From Bathynomus jamesi (lineage: Eukaryota; Arthropoda; Malacostraca; Isopoda; Cirolanidae), in contig JAJOZX010001869.1 in NCBI GenBank assembly GCA_023014485.1, positions 652,501 through 716,500 of the forward strand: DNA of 64,000 bases. Direction: 5' to 3'. The first letter of the stretch is position 1; each line of letters starts with the position of its first letter. Shown in pieces: positions 55,424 through 64,000 of the stretch. A model generated the notes under the pieces. It saw only the letters and a program-made list of their open reading frames with translations, ran no database searches and was not told the origin of the DNA. Both the position numbers and the translations under genes were made by a program.

Positions 55424-55640
55424 TAAAGAACGACGCTTGTATAGGAGATATTCCGCGCAAGACGAGAGAGAGAGAACGGAACAAATGAAAAAATGAGGTA
55501 ACCACCTGGGAATCGAACCCGGGATCTTCCGATTGCCGGTCAGACGCGATACCATTACACCATGGACCTCACTCTTCCAAACGCCGTAATTCTTCTACAT
55601 ACTCGCATATCGCAATCATCAAATTTTCAAGTCTGAGCTA
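55424..55640 (-). mobile_element. tRNA-derived SINE (family 1)
   Basis: AAAGAACGACGCTTGT at its left and, on the minus strand, a tRNA-like head with B box GGTTCGATTCC and A-box region TGGTGTAATGG. It follows a TA microsatellite (55395-55422) and is more diverged than the copies near 26 and 31 kb. Confidence 0.8.
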
Positions 55641-56157
55641 AAAGAAACAAATCTAACCTTAATGTACACAAGTTAATATTTTTTCCCCTCTAAATTAATG
55701 GCTTTTCGTAATTCACATAATAAATTATGAGTATGTTGTCTTTACATTTTCTCAGTCGCTCTGTCGGCTTAACATTATCAAATGTTTTAGTATTCTATCA
55801 TTACAGGCTTTTACAATCAACAGTGCAAAACAACTCTTTAATATACACATATGCAGGCTAATGAGTACTTTAATTGTGCAAAGCCCCATCTACTTACAAG
55901 GTTTCTCCTCAAAAACGACATCAGCTACCCTCAGTGAAATCATACATTACAGGTAACATAACAAGTGAGCGCCTAATCATATCTTTACTGAAACATCTGT
56001 CAACTACATATTCAGCTGTAGACCCATCGACCAAAGATTCCTATTATAAAAGTAACCCAAAAGGTACCTCATTGCTTATAAATCCTGGAGTTCTTAATAA
56101 TTGACAATGAAGATCTTTAAATTTTCAACCTCTTTTTACCAGCTCATAAACGCAATA
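55641..56157. other. No gene seen
   Basis: AT-rich single-copy-looking sequence. The ORF at 55874-56104 (76 aa) has no recognisable motif. Confidence 0.55.
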
Positions 56158-56511
56158 CAGGAATACCTCGAAATTCGTCGTTAATTCGTTCCGGAATAAC
56201 ACGACGAAATACGAAACGACGAAATTCGAGGTAGATTATAACATGTTTCAAAGAGAAAACATTTTACTGTATTATGCTATTAAACAGATTAATTAATCAA
56301 ATTTTACTCGTTTTTCGGCAAAATATAATGTATATTGCGTTGGTAAACAGTTGAATTTCGTCAATTTCGATCTTTTTTTTTTCAAATTTTTTTCAAAAAA
56401 CGACGAATCTGCGAATGTGGACGACGGATTGTGAAACTATAGATAGTAAAAGAGTGACGACGAATCTGCGAAATGACGAAATTCGAAACGACGAATTATG
56501 AGGTATTCCTG
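56158..56511. mobile_element. Tigger/pogo-like MITE
   Basis: Ends CAGGAATACCTCGAAATTCG and, inverted, CAGGAATACCTCATAATTCG, flanked by TA. CAGGNATACCTC is the usual start of Tigger-type elements. Inside are repeated GACGAAATTCG and GACGAATCTGCG phrases and no gene. Confidence 0.82.
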
Positions 56512-56651
56512 TAAAAGGCACCACTTTCGCACCAAGCATCGTATATATGTATAATATTAACGATAATAACAACAACTATATCAGCTTAATAACCAATACA
56601 TTAATTTTAATAAACAAATGTGCGTGTAGATATATATATATATATATATAT

Positions 56652-56810
56652 ATAGAATACCACTGAACTACGCTGGGATGCTGATCGGGGTATCATGAGT
56701 TCGAATTCGAGCGCGGACTTTGTAATTTCTTATGCCCGTGGTGTGGTGTGGTTCGCATTCCACTTTAAACTGTAGGACTAAGGTGGTGCGACAAGCATGT
56801 ATTTTGTCAG
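56652..56810 (+). mobile_element. SINE family 2 copy
   Basis: After a TA repeat, GCTGGGATGCTGATCGGGG and GAGTTCGAATTCGAG resemble a tRNA-like head with a B box. It matches 36240-36430 in reverse. The body contains TGTAGGACTAAGG. Confidence 0.6.
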
Positions 56811-56970
56811 AATGAACAATTCGGTGAGTAGCATAACGCATAACTTTTCTCTATTCAATTCACCACCACATTACAACATGTGAGTAGTTTCATACCTTCT
56901 ACACTTATTTTAAATTCACTATTCGACTAAATTTTGAGAGATGCCTCACGAATTTAGGTTTTATTGCCTG

Positions 56971-59821
56971 CAGTGATGGCGAACCTATGACACGCGTGTC
57001 AAAGGTGACACGTTGCTGTTTTTTTGTTGACACGCCTAAACTGACATTTCTATCGTCCAAAAGTTAAACAAAAACTACAAAGAATGAAAATCGATCCAAT
57101 CAAGAGACGTTTTTAATTTCATCTAATTAAATAGGAAATGATTATATATATTTTTGGTAAATAAACATTCAATTCTCTATATTTGATGGCTATTTAATTT
57201 CATATTACTGTGGTTGGATTTGAATTGGAATAAATTACCATTATAAATAGGATAAAATTAAGCATTAATTTTGGACGGCAACTCTGAATTATATATTCAT
57301 AATTCAGAATTGGCAACCCTGATTTCTTCTTTCTCTGTCTTTAGTCAAACCATGGCGTCATTTTACACAGGCATTTTGATTTAATGGGTCTAATTAAGTC
57401 ATTATTAATCACTGTTGTGTAGTGTTATGTTTCATTATTAATTAATATTAAGTGTTTGCTGGTGTTAATTATTAGTATTAAGTGTTATTGATATTATTGT
57501 GTTGGAAAATGAAAATTTATCTCCATTAACATTATTAACTGTGGTACCGTTGAAACTAATTAGACCTAACGTTAATTCATCGTTTTATTTGTTCTAACAT
57601 CCATTTGTCACATTAAATATTTGTGTTAACGATTTTGAATTGCTATTGTTTTTCAATATTTCAGCCTTATCATAATGGCGGAATGAGTAAACAAAAAAAT
57701 AAAATTGTCAAAGAAAGGAAGCGGAAGGAGTTTTCGAGATTGGTGGACTGAAAAATATGGCGTTATTGATACGAACGACAAAGCTCTATGCATCCTGTGT
57801 AGTGAAACAGTTGTGAGCAGAACTTGGAATGTGAAAAGGCATTTTGACACTAACCACCAGTGGCTTCTAGAGAAAAGTGAGCAAGAACGTAAAGAATATA
57901 TAGTGCGAATGTTAAAAGATAAACAGTCTCAATCAGACAATTTACTTAAATTTGTACAAGTGGGCCTTCAAATTTAGTGTCTGCAAGCTTCAGTATTTCA
58001 CATACTATTGTCCAGCATGGAAACTCACTTAGTGATGGAGATTTCGTTAAGGAAGCTTTTATGAAATGTGCACCATTTTTATTTGATGACTTTCAAAATA
58101 AAGCAGCTATTATTCAGCATATTAATGAATTAGTAGAAATACTGTTAAAGACAGAGTGATGAAAATGAACTCATATAGAAAATCAAGTGAAAAAAGACTT
58201 AAATGCATGTGATTTCTTTTCTATTTGTCTCGATGAGACCACCGATGCTACGTTATCGGCTCGATTAGCTATTATTGCTAGATATCCCAGTGGCAATGCA
58301 ATATATGAGGAATAACTTAAGTTAGAAAATTTGCCTCAGAATACAACAGGAGCAAATATATGTGAGGTTGTTGTTAGAATGCTTCGTGATAAACAGATAT
58401 ATATGTCAAAAATAGTGTCAGTTACGACAGATGGTGCCCCAAATATGGTTGGACGAAATGTTGGATTTGTGAAACATTTTACAGAAACTGTTGGTCATCC
58501 GCTTGTATGCTTTCACTGTATTATACATCAAGAGGTATTGTATGCAAAGGTAGGTTTAAAAGAAGTTAATGATGTAATGGCAGTTATGACAAAAATAGTC
58601 AATTTGATAGCTTCACGAGCTTTGCACAAACGAGAATTTATGTCACTGTTAAATGAAGTTGATTCAGTTTATAATGGATTACTTATGTATAATAATGTGC
58701 GATGGTTAAGTCGCGGTAAGGTACTTGAACGTTTTGTGGAATGCTTAAATGAAATCAAGCTATTTTTAAATATGAAAAATATAGAACAGTTTCCTCAATT
58801 AACTGATGTGGCTTGGCTCAGTAGACTTATGTTTTTCACTGATCTGTCATTACATCTGAATGAACTCAATATTAAATTACAAGGTTTTGGAAAAACTATT
58901 GATGTAATGTTTGGCTTGATCAAAGGCTTTGAAAGCAAGCTCAACATTTTTAAATGTGACTTGGAAAGTAGAAGTTATAAGTACTTTCATAGGTTGAAGA
59001 AACATTTTGATGAAATGAAATGCCAAGACAGAGACGACTTGGAACAAGCTCGAGAACAGTTTGTTGAAATTTTAAACTCTATAATTGAGCAGTTTTCAAC
59101 AAGATTTGTGCAGTTCAGAGAGTTAGAAAGAACAATAAATTTTATAAAATATCCTGATAAAGCTGTTTTTACAAATCTGAAGTTAGATTTGTTAGACTGG
59201 TTAGATTTAAATGACTTTGAAATGCAGTTAGCAGAGTTCCAATCCAGCTCTATTTGGAAGCAAAAGTTTATTGATCTTAGATCTGAGTTAGAAACACTCG
59301 AGCGAGACCGCTTGCAGGGATCTGTGAATAATAATTCCGACAATGAAATTCTGAAAGTGTGGAACTGGATCCCGGAAACTTTTAACACTCTTAAAAGACT
59401 TACCAAAGCTATACTGACAATTTTTTCATCAACTTACTCCTGCGAAACTTTGTTCTCAACTTTGAATAACATCAAAACGGACAAGAGAAACAGATTGGTT
59501 GTTGATGTCAGTGCTGCTTGTGTAGCATTAAAATGTATGAATTACACACCTGCTATAAAAGAGCTTTCTTCAAGAGTACAGCAACAAAGAAGTCATTAAA
59601 TAACAGGTAAATTTGTAGTTTTTATTTTAAAACATTTTATTGTCATTTATTTTTATTTTTTTCTGTATTGTTCAAATGAGCTAGAATAGATAGTTTTATT
59701 ATTATAATTGCGATGTTCCTTTGATAAGAGTGATCGTTTATGTATGTGACACGCCACTTGAATATGATCACGAAAATTTTTAATTTTTGACACCCAGGGT
59801 TGAAAAGGTTCGCTATCACTG
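56971..59821 (+). mobile_element. hAT transposon, 2.85 kb
   Basis: Ends CAGTGATGGCGAACCTATGA and, inverted, CAGTGATAGCGAACCTTTTC. These and the encoded protein place it in hAT. The 8-bp flanks (ATTGCCTG and GCCTAGGG) are not a clean duplication. 56980-57670 is noncoding leader. Confidence 0.85.
57675..59599 (+). pseudogene. hAT transposase with BED-type finger (ZBED/GTF2IRD2-like)
   Basis: An N-terminal BED-like finger reads WWTEKYGVIDTNDKALCILC, then NVKRHFDTNHQWL. After stops near 57690, 57977, 58159 and 58315 come the catalytic regions: FFSICLDETTDATLSARLAI (first Asp), SVTTDGAPNMVGRN (second Asp), CFHCIIHQEVLYAK (C(2)H motif) and NNVRWLSRGKVLERF. The last frame (58331-59599, 422 aa) is open and ends with the hAT dimerisation region YSCETLFSTLNNIKTDKRNR. 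Protein style matches the vertebrate-and-invertebrate hAT group that gave rise to ZBED and GTF2IRD2-type genes. A few nonsense changes inactivate it. Confidence 0.9.
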
Positions 59822-60018
59822 GCCTAGGGCTATGAAGATTAAAATCTTGACATTCATGTTATCTTCATAAATTAACAATCTCGCTAACTTTTTCCTCGTT
59901 CATTCGTACATGTACATATTTATGTATATATTGGATGTGTATATTTTTGGGGCACACACACAAACACGCACACACAACAAAAGCAGCTTGAAGATTTATC
60001 TCATCTCATAACCACCTA
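59822..60018. other. No gene seen
   Basis: AT-rich with a short CA repeat near 59955-59975. It ends at a TAA next to the CACTGCCC terminus. Confidence 0.6.
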
Positions 60019-60658
60019 TAACACTGCCCAACAAAAAAACATTTTTGCTGGTGATTTAATTCTAAGACCTGTTTCTGGATAATATTGATGTGTTGATTTC
60101 ACAAATCACCTTAGATTTTGTCCATCACATCAGGTTTACGTGCAATGCGCAATGCAATATGCCTATTTTGGGTGATCCATGAAGGGCACTTATCAAAATT
60201 GATGATTTTTGAGACCTGTTAACAGCTGTTTTGCTGTTAAAATTTTATCTGTGGAATACGCAAATCTGTGCATTAAATCTAAAGGTCATGTACAACATAT
60301 TAAAATCTTGGGTATCTGTGATTTGCCCAGGTGTGAGCGTGACGTCATGATCATGGATTCATTTTTTGCTTATTTAAACACTTTTAATCACTTTATGTGT
60401 AAATATTACCATTGTATATTAAAGTTCACTCCCTGCACAATTGTTTACTTTTCCATGCTGATTCTGAGTATGTAAAAACTTATTTTTTGAAAAGAAAAAA
60501 ATTGGGCATAACCCTGCCAAAATGCGATATCTCCGTATTTGATTGCTCGAAAACCTGACGTGATAGGCAAAAACTAAGGTGATTTTTGAAATCAGCACAC
60601 CAAAGTTACCTAAATACAGGTGTTAGAATTAAATCAGCAAAATTGGTGTTGGGCAGTG
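60019..60658. mobile_element. 640-bp TIR element with CACTGCCCAAC ends (PIF/Harbinger-like MITE)
   Basis: Left end CACTGCCCAACAAAAAAAC and inverted right end CACTGCCCAACACCAATTTT. Similarity between the ends extends about 90 bp (TTTAATTCTAA, ACCT, GCTGATTTC shared). TAA occurs directly outside both ends (60016-60018 and 60659-60661), a 3-bp TWA duplication as used by PIF/Harbinger elements. No transposase is present. Its right end cuts the Polinton integrase. Confidence 0.78.
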
Positions 60659-60660
60659 TA

Positions 60661-61400
60661 ATCATTGATTTTGAAACGCGCAGATTGTGGTGGTGGTGGT
60701 GTTCCATCTCTTCTCACATCAGGCTCTGGGCGTGTACCTCTTTCTAAAATCTCATCGGGTGTTGTCCCAAACGTGCGATGGTGTGAGCGGTTGTAGGATG
60801 AGGCCAATGATTCCAGAATGTCTAGAAATCTGTATGTGTTTTTAGTAAAATAGCGGTGCATGCGTTCCTTTATGGTACGTTGAACTTTTTCAGTTAAAGA
60901 GGCCTTATGTATAGAATTGGTAGTGTAGTAGCTGATATTAAACTCTTTCGGCATGTTCTGAAAAGCTCGGCTTATAAATTCTTTCCCCATATCTGTACAA
61001 AAATAGTCAGGAACCCTGTTTTCTTTCAACATCAGCGTTTTGGTGGCTTTAGCAACCGTTTCAGGCGATTTATTTTTCAGAGGGATTAGCTACAGATATC
61101 TAGAGAATACATCTATTATGAAAGGATGTAGCGGTAACCATCGTTATACACTGAATATCTTTGCATGTCTGTTAAATCTGCTTGCCAAACAGAGTCAATC
61201 GAAGCAGCTGTTGTGTTGGCTGTTTTAAACCTTTTTCTCACAGGCTTATGAAGTGTACAAGCGTCCTGCTCCCGCAAAAACTTCTCAACATCTTTTTCCC
61301 CTACTCCATCATTGTAAACACTTCTGTACAGTCTATCTACGCCTCCGTAGGAGGCTGGGCTAGAAATGTCATAATAACGTCTCCTTAATATGTTAGCCAT
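60661..61400 (-). pseudogene. Polinton integrase, 5' part with DDE core
   Basis: Starts MANILRRRYYDISSPASYGG at 61400. The zinc-binding-like region has a CTLHKPVRK segment, then VWQADLTDMQRYS (first Asp), PDYFCTDMGKEFISRAF (second Asp) and SIHKASLTEKVQRTIKERMH (Glu). A frame break near 61110 separates the first Asp from the rest. A later segment, SSYNRSHHRTFGTTPDEI, is typical of Polinton integrases. The gene is cut at 60661 by the TIR element. The SH3-like and chromodomain parts are at 41037-41389. Confidence 0.86.
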
Positions 61401-62041
61401 TTGCGTATTTTAGAGGCACGTGGGTAGGGTTGACCGTTGTTTAGCCTCTTCTTTCTCCTCTTCAGAGGTGTTACCGCCGGGGTTGATGTCGTTTTCAATT
61501 GTGCCATGTGCGATGCATGTTCCAAGTCTTTTAACCTGTTCAGATTTCCTATCATTGCTTTGGGGATTTTTATCTGTTGTAGTCTTGCTTTAATATGCTT
61601 CCATCCTGATGGGGATGGCCCATCCCACTTTCTCACCAGATCATGGACTATGTCTACGATATTCGATCCCTGTACCTTTACTCCTTCCACAATGATCTCA
61701 CCTGTATCGGTCCACTCTATGTTGGGACCCTCATTCAATAGATTATAAAGACTGAAACTTTTATTCCTCATTGTATGTGGGAGGGTGCTTTTTAATACAT
61801 GCTCGATATGTTGTGGGGCAAACCCGTTATTCTTTGGCTGGCCAGGTCTATCGTCGGGCACAGGCCCTATATCGCCATGCTCATCGTTGTCCGTGTTGTG
61901 CCTAATAACCACTGGGATCTCTGTCGGATTCATATAATTTTCGTACTCGTGAAGAAATTTCTGCAGAGCTTCTTGGTATAAGATTCTTTTATCATCAGGT
62001 GTTTTTTCACTGTTTAATAGGGCTAACAATTCGCTTTCCAT
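61385..62041 (-). CDS. Conserved Polinton protein of unknown function (218 aa)
   Basis: An undamaged frame. The N-terminal third is helical and acidic (MESELLALLNSEKTPDDKRI). The middle has TLPHTMRNKSFSLYNLLNEG, GPNIEWTDTGEIIVEGVKV and VDIVHDLVRKWDGPSPSGWK. The C-terminus is basic, with KRRKKRLNNGQPYPRASKIR and a final RKWLTY. I recognise this as a recurrent invertebrate Polinton protein without a known role. It overlaps the integrase start by 16 bp and lies downstream of the ATPase and the 102-aa gene, so the three are probably transcribed together. No lesion is visible. Confidence 0.65.
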   Translation of the reverse strand: MESELLALLNSEKTPDDKRILYQEALQKFLHEYENYMNPTEIPVVIRHNTDNDEHGDIGPVPDDRPGQPKNNGFAPQHIEHVLKSTLPHTMRNKSFSLYNLLNEGPNIEWTDTGEIIVEGVKVQGSNIVDIVHDLVRKWDGPSPSGWKHIKARLQQIKIPKAMIGNLNRLKDLEHASHMAQLKTTSTPAVTPLKRRKKRLNNGQPYPRASKIRKWLTY

Positions 62042-62162
62042 TCTTTTAAGCCTGCTTTTACGGGGTTCTAGAACCGTGTACGGTGTCTGGATTCTTTGAA
62101 CTTAGCATGAAGCATACACCTTGTATGGAATCACTACCACTTTCTTCATTATATTAATCTAG

Positions 62163-62471
62163 TCAGTAAATGCCCCAAAACTGAAAATAAGATAGGAAAG
62201 AATGACCCTCTTCTTTGTACAATAATTCGTTTTTCTTCCCCACAGTTTGACTTTTATGAGCGAGTGCACGTATTATGTTCTTGTAACGGCGTTGGTGAGC
62301 CTTCTGAGGGGCTTTCATTGATACATTGCAATTTATAACATTAAGACAGATTTCACAGATGCATTTTAAAAAGTCGGAGTCGATATTTTTAGCAAACATC
62401 TGTTGCATTGCCCGGGGCAGTCGATGATAGATTTTTATTAATTCATGGTATTTCTTTAGCCTGTTTGTCAT
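62163..62471 (-). CDS. Small conserved Polinton protein (102 aa)
   Basis: An intact frame starting MTNRLKKYHELIKIYHRLPR, basic and helical, with IDSDFLKCICEICLNVINCN in the middle and a basic QKAHQRRYKNIIRALAHKSQ segment, then a short hydrophobic C-terminus (FLSYFQFWGIY). Polintons often carry such a small protein next to the ATPase. Its role is unknown; a minor capsid or DNA-associated role is only a guess. Its start overlaps the ATPase stop by 4 bp, which suggests coupled expression. It contains two CxxC-like cysteines. Confidence 0.6.
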   Translation of the reverse strand: MTNRLKKYHELIKIYHRLPRAMQQMFAKNIDSDFLKCICEICLNVINCNVSMKAPQKAHQRRYKNIIRALAHKSQTVGKKNELLYKEEGHSFLSYFQFWGIY

Positions 62472-62855
62472 TCTGGAATATACACCGTTTCAGGCTCGTT
62501 TGGAAATATATTCGTTCTTAGAAGCACCCTAAACGTGTTTCGCGGATGAAGGTCGCAAAGCAAATATCCGTAACGCGGGCTTGTAGCTTCTTTATAAACT
62601 TCCAAAAACTCCTTACGCTGATTCGGGAACATTTGATTGGCTAATATCCCAATTTGTAATACATCTCTACGTTGCGCGAATAAGACTAGATATTGTGTAT
62701 TTAACGACACATCGCAGATGTATCTATTTTTGAAAAATAGATTCTGACTGATGAAGAACACACTTATGTTAAGATGGTGGGAAAATACTGTAAATGTCTC
62801 GGCACACGTTTTATCCATCTCCAACATGAGATCGTCAATTACAATGACTGTATGT

Positions 62856-63268
62856 GGGTCTGTATCGAAGGAGTGACATTTCAAAGGAGTGACATAACAC
62901 AGGAGTGACATAAATACCGTAACGAAGGAGTGACATAACAAAGGAGTGACAAATCGGAGATAAAATTCAAAGGAGTATAATTATTAAAATTTTATTTAAA
63001 AAAACAAAATTTGTTAGAATTGTTAAAATTAAGATTTTATTTCAAAAACTAGAAACCTAACCTAACCTAACCTAACCTAACAGTTGCAAGCCTCTCTTCC
63101 CTCTGGATTTGTTCTTTCTTCTTCTTTGTTGGTATTTTCGTGTCACTCCTTTGAATTTTATCTCCGATTTGTCACTCCTTTGTTATGCCACTCCTTTGAA
63201 TTTTATCTCCGATTTGTCACTCCTTTGTTATGTCACTCCTTCGTTATGTGACTCCTTTGAATAGGACC
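62856..63268. mobile_element. 413-bp foldback element with repeated subterminal units
   Basis: Ends GGGTCTGTATCGAAGGAGTG and, inverted, CGGTCCTATTCAAAGGAGTC. Both sides carry several copies of AAAGGAGTGACATAAC or its complement. The 8-bp CTGTATGT flanks it at 62848-62855 and 63269-63276. The middle contains a (CCTAA)5 tract. No coding sequence is present. The superfamily is uncertain; 8-bp duplications are made by hAT and P elements among others. Confidence 0.82.
63056..63080. repeat. Interstitial (CCTAA)5 tract
   Basis: Five perfect CCTAA units, the complement of TTAGG, the ancestral arthropod telomere repeat. It lies inside the 413-bp foldback element. Confidence 0.9.
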
Positions 63269-63517
63269 GCTGTATGTTCATTTCCCTTTAACGAATTAAC
63301 GTCATATACACCTTTGTTGAACAAAATATCATCTTGGTACTCGTTGATACGTCGAATAGCACCATATAACTTTATGCACAAATTTTGAGAACATCTCTCC
63401 CGTTTCTTTAATGATTTTAAGCATAAACACAGTTTTACCACATCCTATAGGGCCAGATATAATACATGTGGATGGGCTCGTGAACCTGAATTTTTCTACA
63501 GAACCCATTTCTAACAT

Positions 63518-63612
63518 GTCACACTCCTAAGTGGGTCACTTACAAAATATAATAAATGTTTAAGTGTTGATCCTTATGTTCTACAGTCTTGTTTTCTCTT
63601 CTCCCAGAGAAC
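63518..63612. promoter_or_regulatory. Divergent intergenic region between ATPase and the right-hand gene
   Basis: About 95 bp separating two divergent starts (63517 minus, 63613 plus). It must hold at least one promoter. A pyrimidine-rich tract ending CTTCTCCCAG just before the ATG could also be a splice acceptor. No TATA box is obvious. Confidence 0.45.
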
Positions 63613-64000
63613 GATGAATGACGATGAGGTACAGCACCCCATCATCGATATTACAGATGACCCCGACAACAGTGTAGTTGTGAACACAGACTCCAACCCT
63701 CTGCCGAGTCCACACCAGCGATACCTGTAGCACGCGACAATTCAAAGCGGAAGCATGATGACGAGCCCTCCACGTCAGGTATGAAGCGTGCCAGGATTGC
63801 GCCGGTTGTTAGACCACCAGTAATAGAGCCCCAACCCTGTACGTCTTTCGGCACAACCCCCAGAATAGTACCTTCCTCAAATAAAAATATACCCCTTATT
63901 CCTGTTCAACTCCGGGTACATCCTCCACAGCCGCAGCAGCTTCTCGTTCTGTAGAGGATGGTATAACATTCGAGTTGGTGCGCACCGCTACCCCCACCCC
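63613..64000 (+). pseudogene. Probable N-terminus of Polinton protein-primed DNA polymerase B, partial
   Basis: Starts MNDDEVQHPIIDITDDPDNS. After a frameshift near 63700 the sequence has SKRKHDDEPSTSGMKRARI, a low-complexity basic/acidic stretch with EPSTSG as often found at the N-terminus of Polinton pPolB. A second frame break near 63895 gives SVEDGITFELVRTATPTP at the edge. No polymerase motif is inside the window, so the assignment rests on position, orientation and N-terminal style. The gene runs off the right edge. Confidence 0.5.

Larger units (their letters stand above)
62468..63517 (-). pseudogene. Polinton A32/FtsK-like packaging ATPase, interrupted
   Basis: Starts MLEMGSVEKFRFTSPSTCII at 63517. 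The Walker A motif SGPIGCGKTVFM is at about residue 20. A frame break lies near 63390-63440. The Walker B motif VIVIDDLMLEMDK is near 62830, and the C-terminal part has FFISQNLFFKNRYICD, where a conserved Asn/Gln sensor region is expected. A 413-bp foldback element (62856-63268) is inserted between the motifs, flanked by an 8-bp duplication; the frame on each side is consistent across the insertion. The enzyme would pump DNA into capsids. Confidence 0.85.
60661..64000 (-). mobile_element. Polinton/Maverick copy 1, right part
   Basis: Contains integrase N-terminal and core, a 218-aa protein, a 102-aa protein and the packaging ATPase on the minus strand, then a divergent plus-strand gene that is probably pPolB. 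It is the missing half of 36900-41389 by gene content, strand and the matching integrase break, and it continues past the window edge. Confidence 0.83.

Noticed and set aside
55874..56104. 76-aa plus-strand ORF
   Set aside because: No motif, no neighbour relation and AT-rich composition; not distinguishable from chance.
41390..60658. A single 19.3-kb giant transposon with CACTGCCCAAC ends
   Set aside because: Kept only as one hypothesis. The content is a mixture of unrelated elements with their own boundaries, and a complete 640-bp MITE with both ends sits at the right side, so a giant unit is not shown.

Overview
This window is a dense stack of eukaryotic mobile elements. I see no ordinary host gene, no rRNA and no convincing functional tRNA gene. 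Long AT, CA and GT microsatellites recur every few kilobases. Element types include Penelope-like elements (PLEs), CR1-like and related LINEs, an LTR retroelement with an env gene, tRNA-derived SINEs, hAT, Tc1/mariner, MULE and PIF/Harbinger-like DNA transposons, and Polinton/Maverick (adintovirus-like) genes. This mix indicates an invertebrate. A short (CCTAA)5 tract, the arthropod-type telomere motif, makes an arthropod a reasonable guess but does not prove it. Nearly every coding region carries frameshifts or stops.

Layout: 1-6.9 kb holds three PLEs with hammerhead-ribozyme-like motifs, one of them a large inverted structure with a CR1 fragment inside. 7.0-7.6 kb is a mariner derivative. 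7.76-19.29 kb is an LTR retroelement (gag, PR-RT-RNaseH-INT, env) whose gag contains a MULE-type foldback element with a 9-bp target duplication and a hAT MITE with an 8-bp duplication. 19.35-22.54 kb is a DNA transposon with an uncharacterised DDE-type transposase. 22.5-31.6 kb holds two related LINE families and tRNA-derived SINEs. 31.6-33.6 kb has a PLE fragment and a minus-strand CR1. 33.6-36.9 kb is mostly repeats, including a 593-bp near-perfect palindrome.

36.9-64 kb is dominated by Polinton genes. The best reading is one Polinton: a spliced acidic early gene, then on the minus strand adenain-like protease, F54H12.2-like capsid protein, small basic protein, putative minor capsid protein and integrase, then a 218-aa protein, a 102-aa protein and the packaging ATPase, with a divergent gene that is probably pPolB leaving the right edge. 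Its integrase gene is cut in two. The 3' part ends at 41389 and the 5' part starts again at 60661, and each cut end abuts the same inverted-repeat terminus (CACTGCCCAAC) and a TAA duplication. About 19.3 kb of other mobile DNA lies between: a second, older Polinton fragment (44.2-48.1 kb) with a Tc1 element inside, a 3.0-kb transposon with long inverted repeats inserted into a relative of the 19.4-kb transposase, a gag-protease fragment, a Tigger-like MITE and a 2.85-kb hAT element. The Polinton ATPase is separately interrupted by a 413-bp foldback element with an 8-bp duplication.

The most interesting items are the split Polinton, the spliced gene kept at the same place in both Polintons, the family of TA-flanked elements with GGGYG-like ends encoding an uncharacterised DDE transposase, the LINE with PHD- and CCCH-type fingers in ORF1, and the MULE whose inverted repeats are a minisatellite. 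All assignments come from reading motifs by eye; no database search was run.
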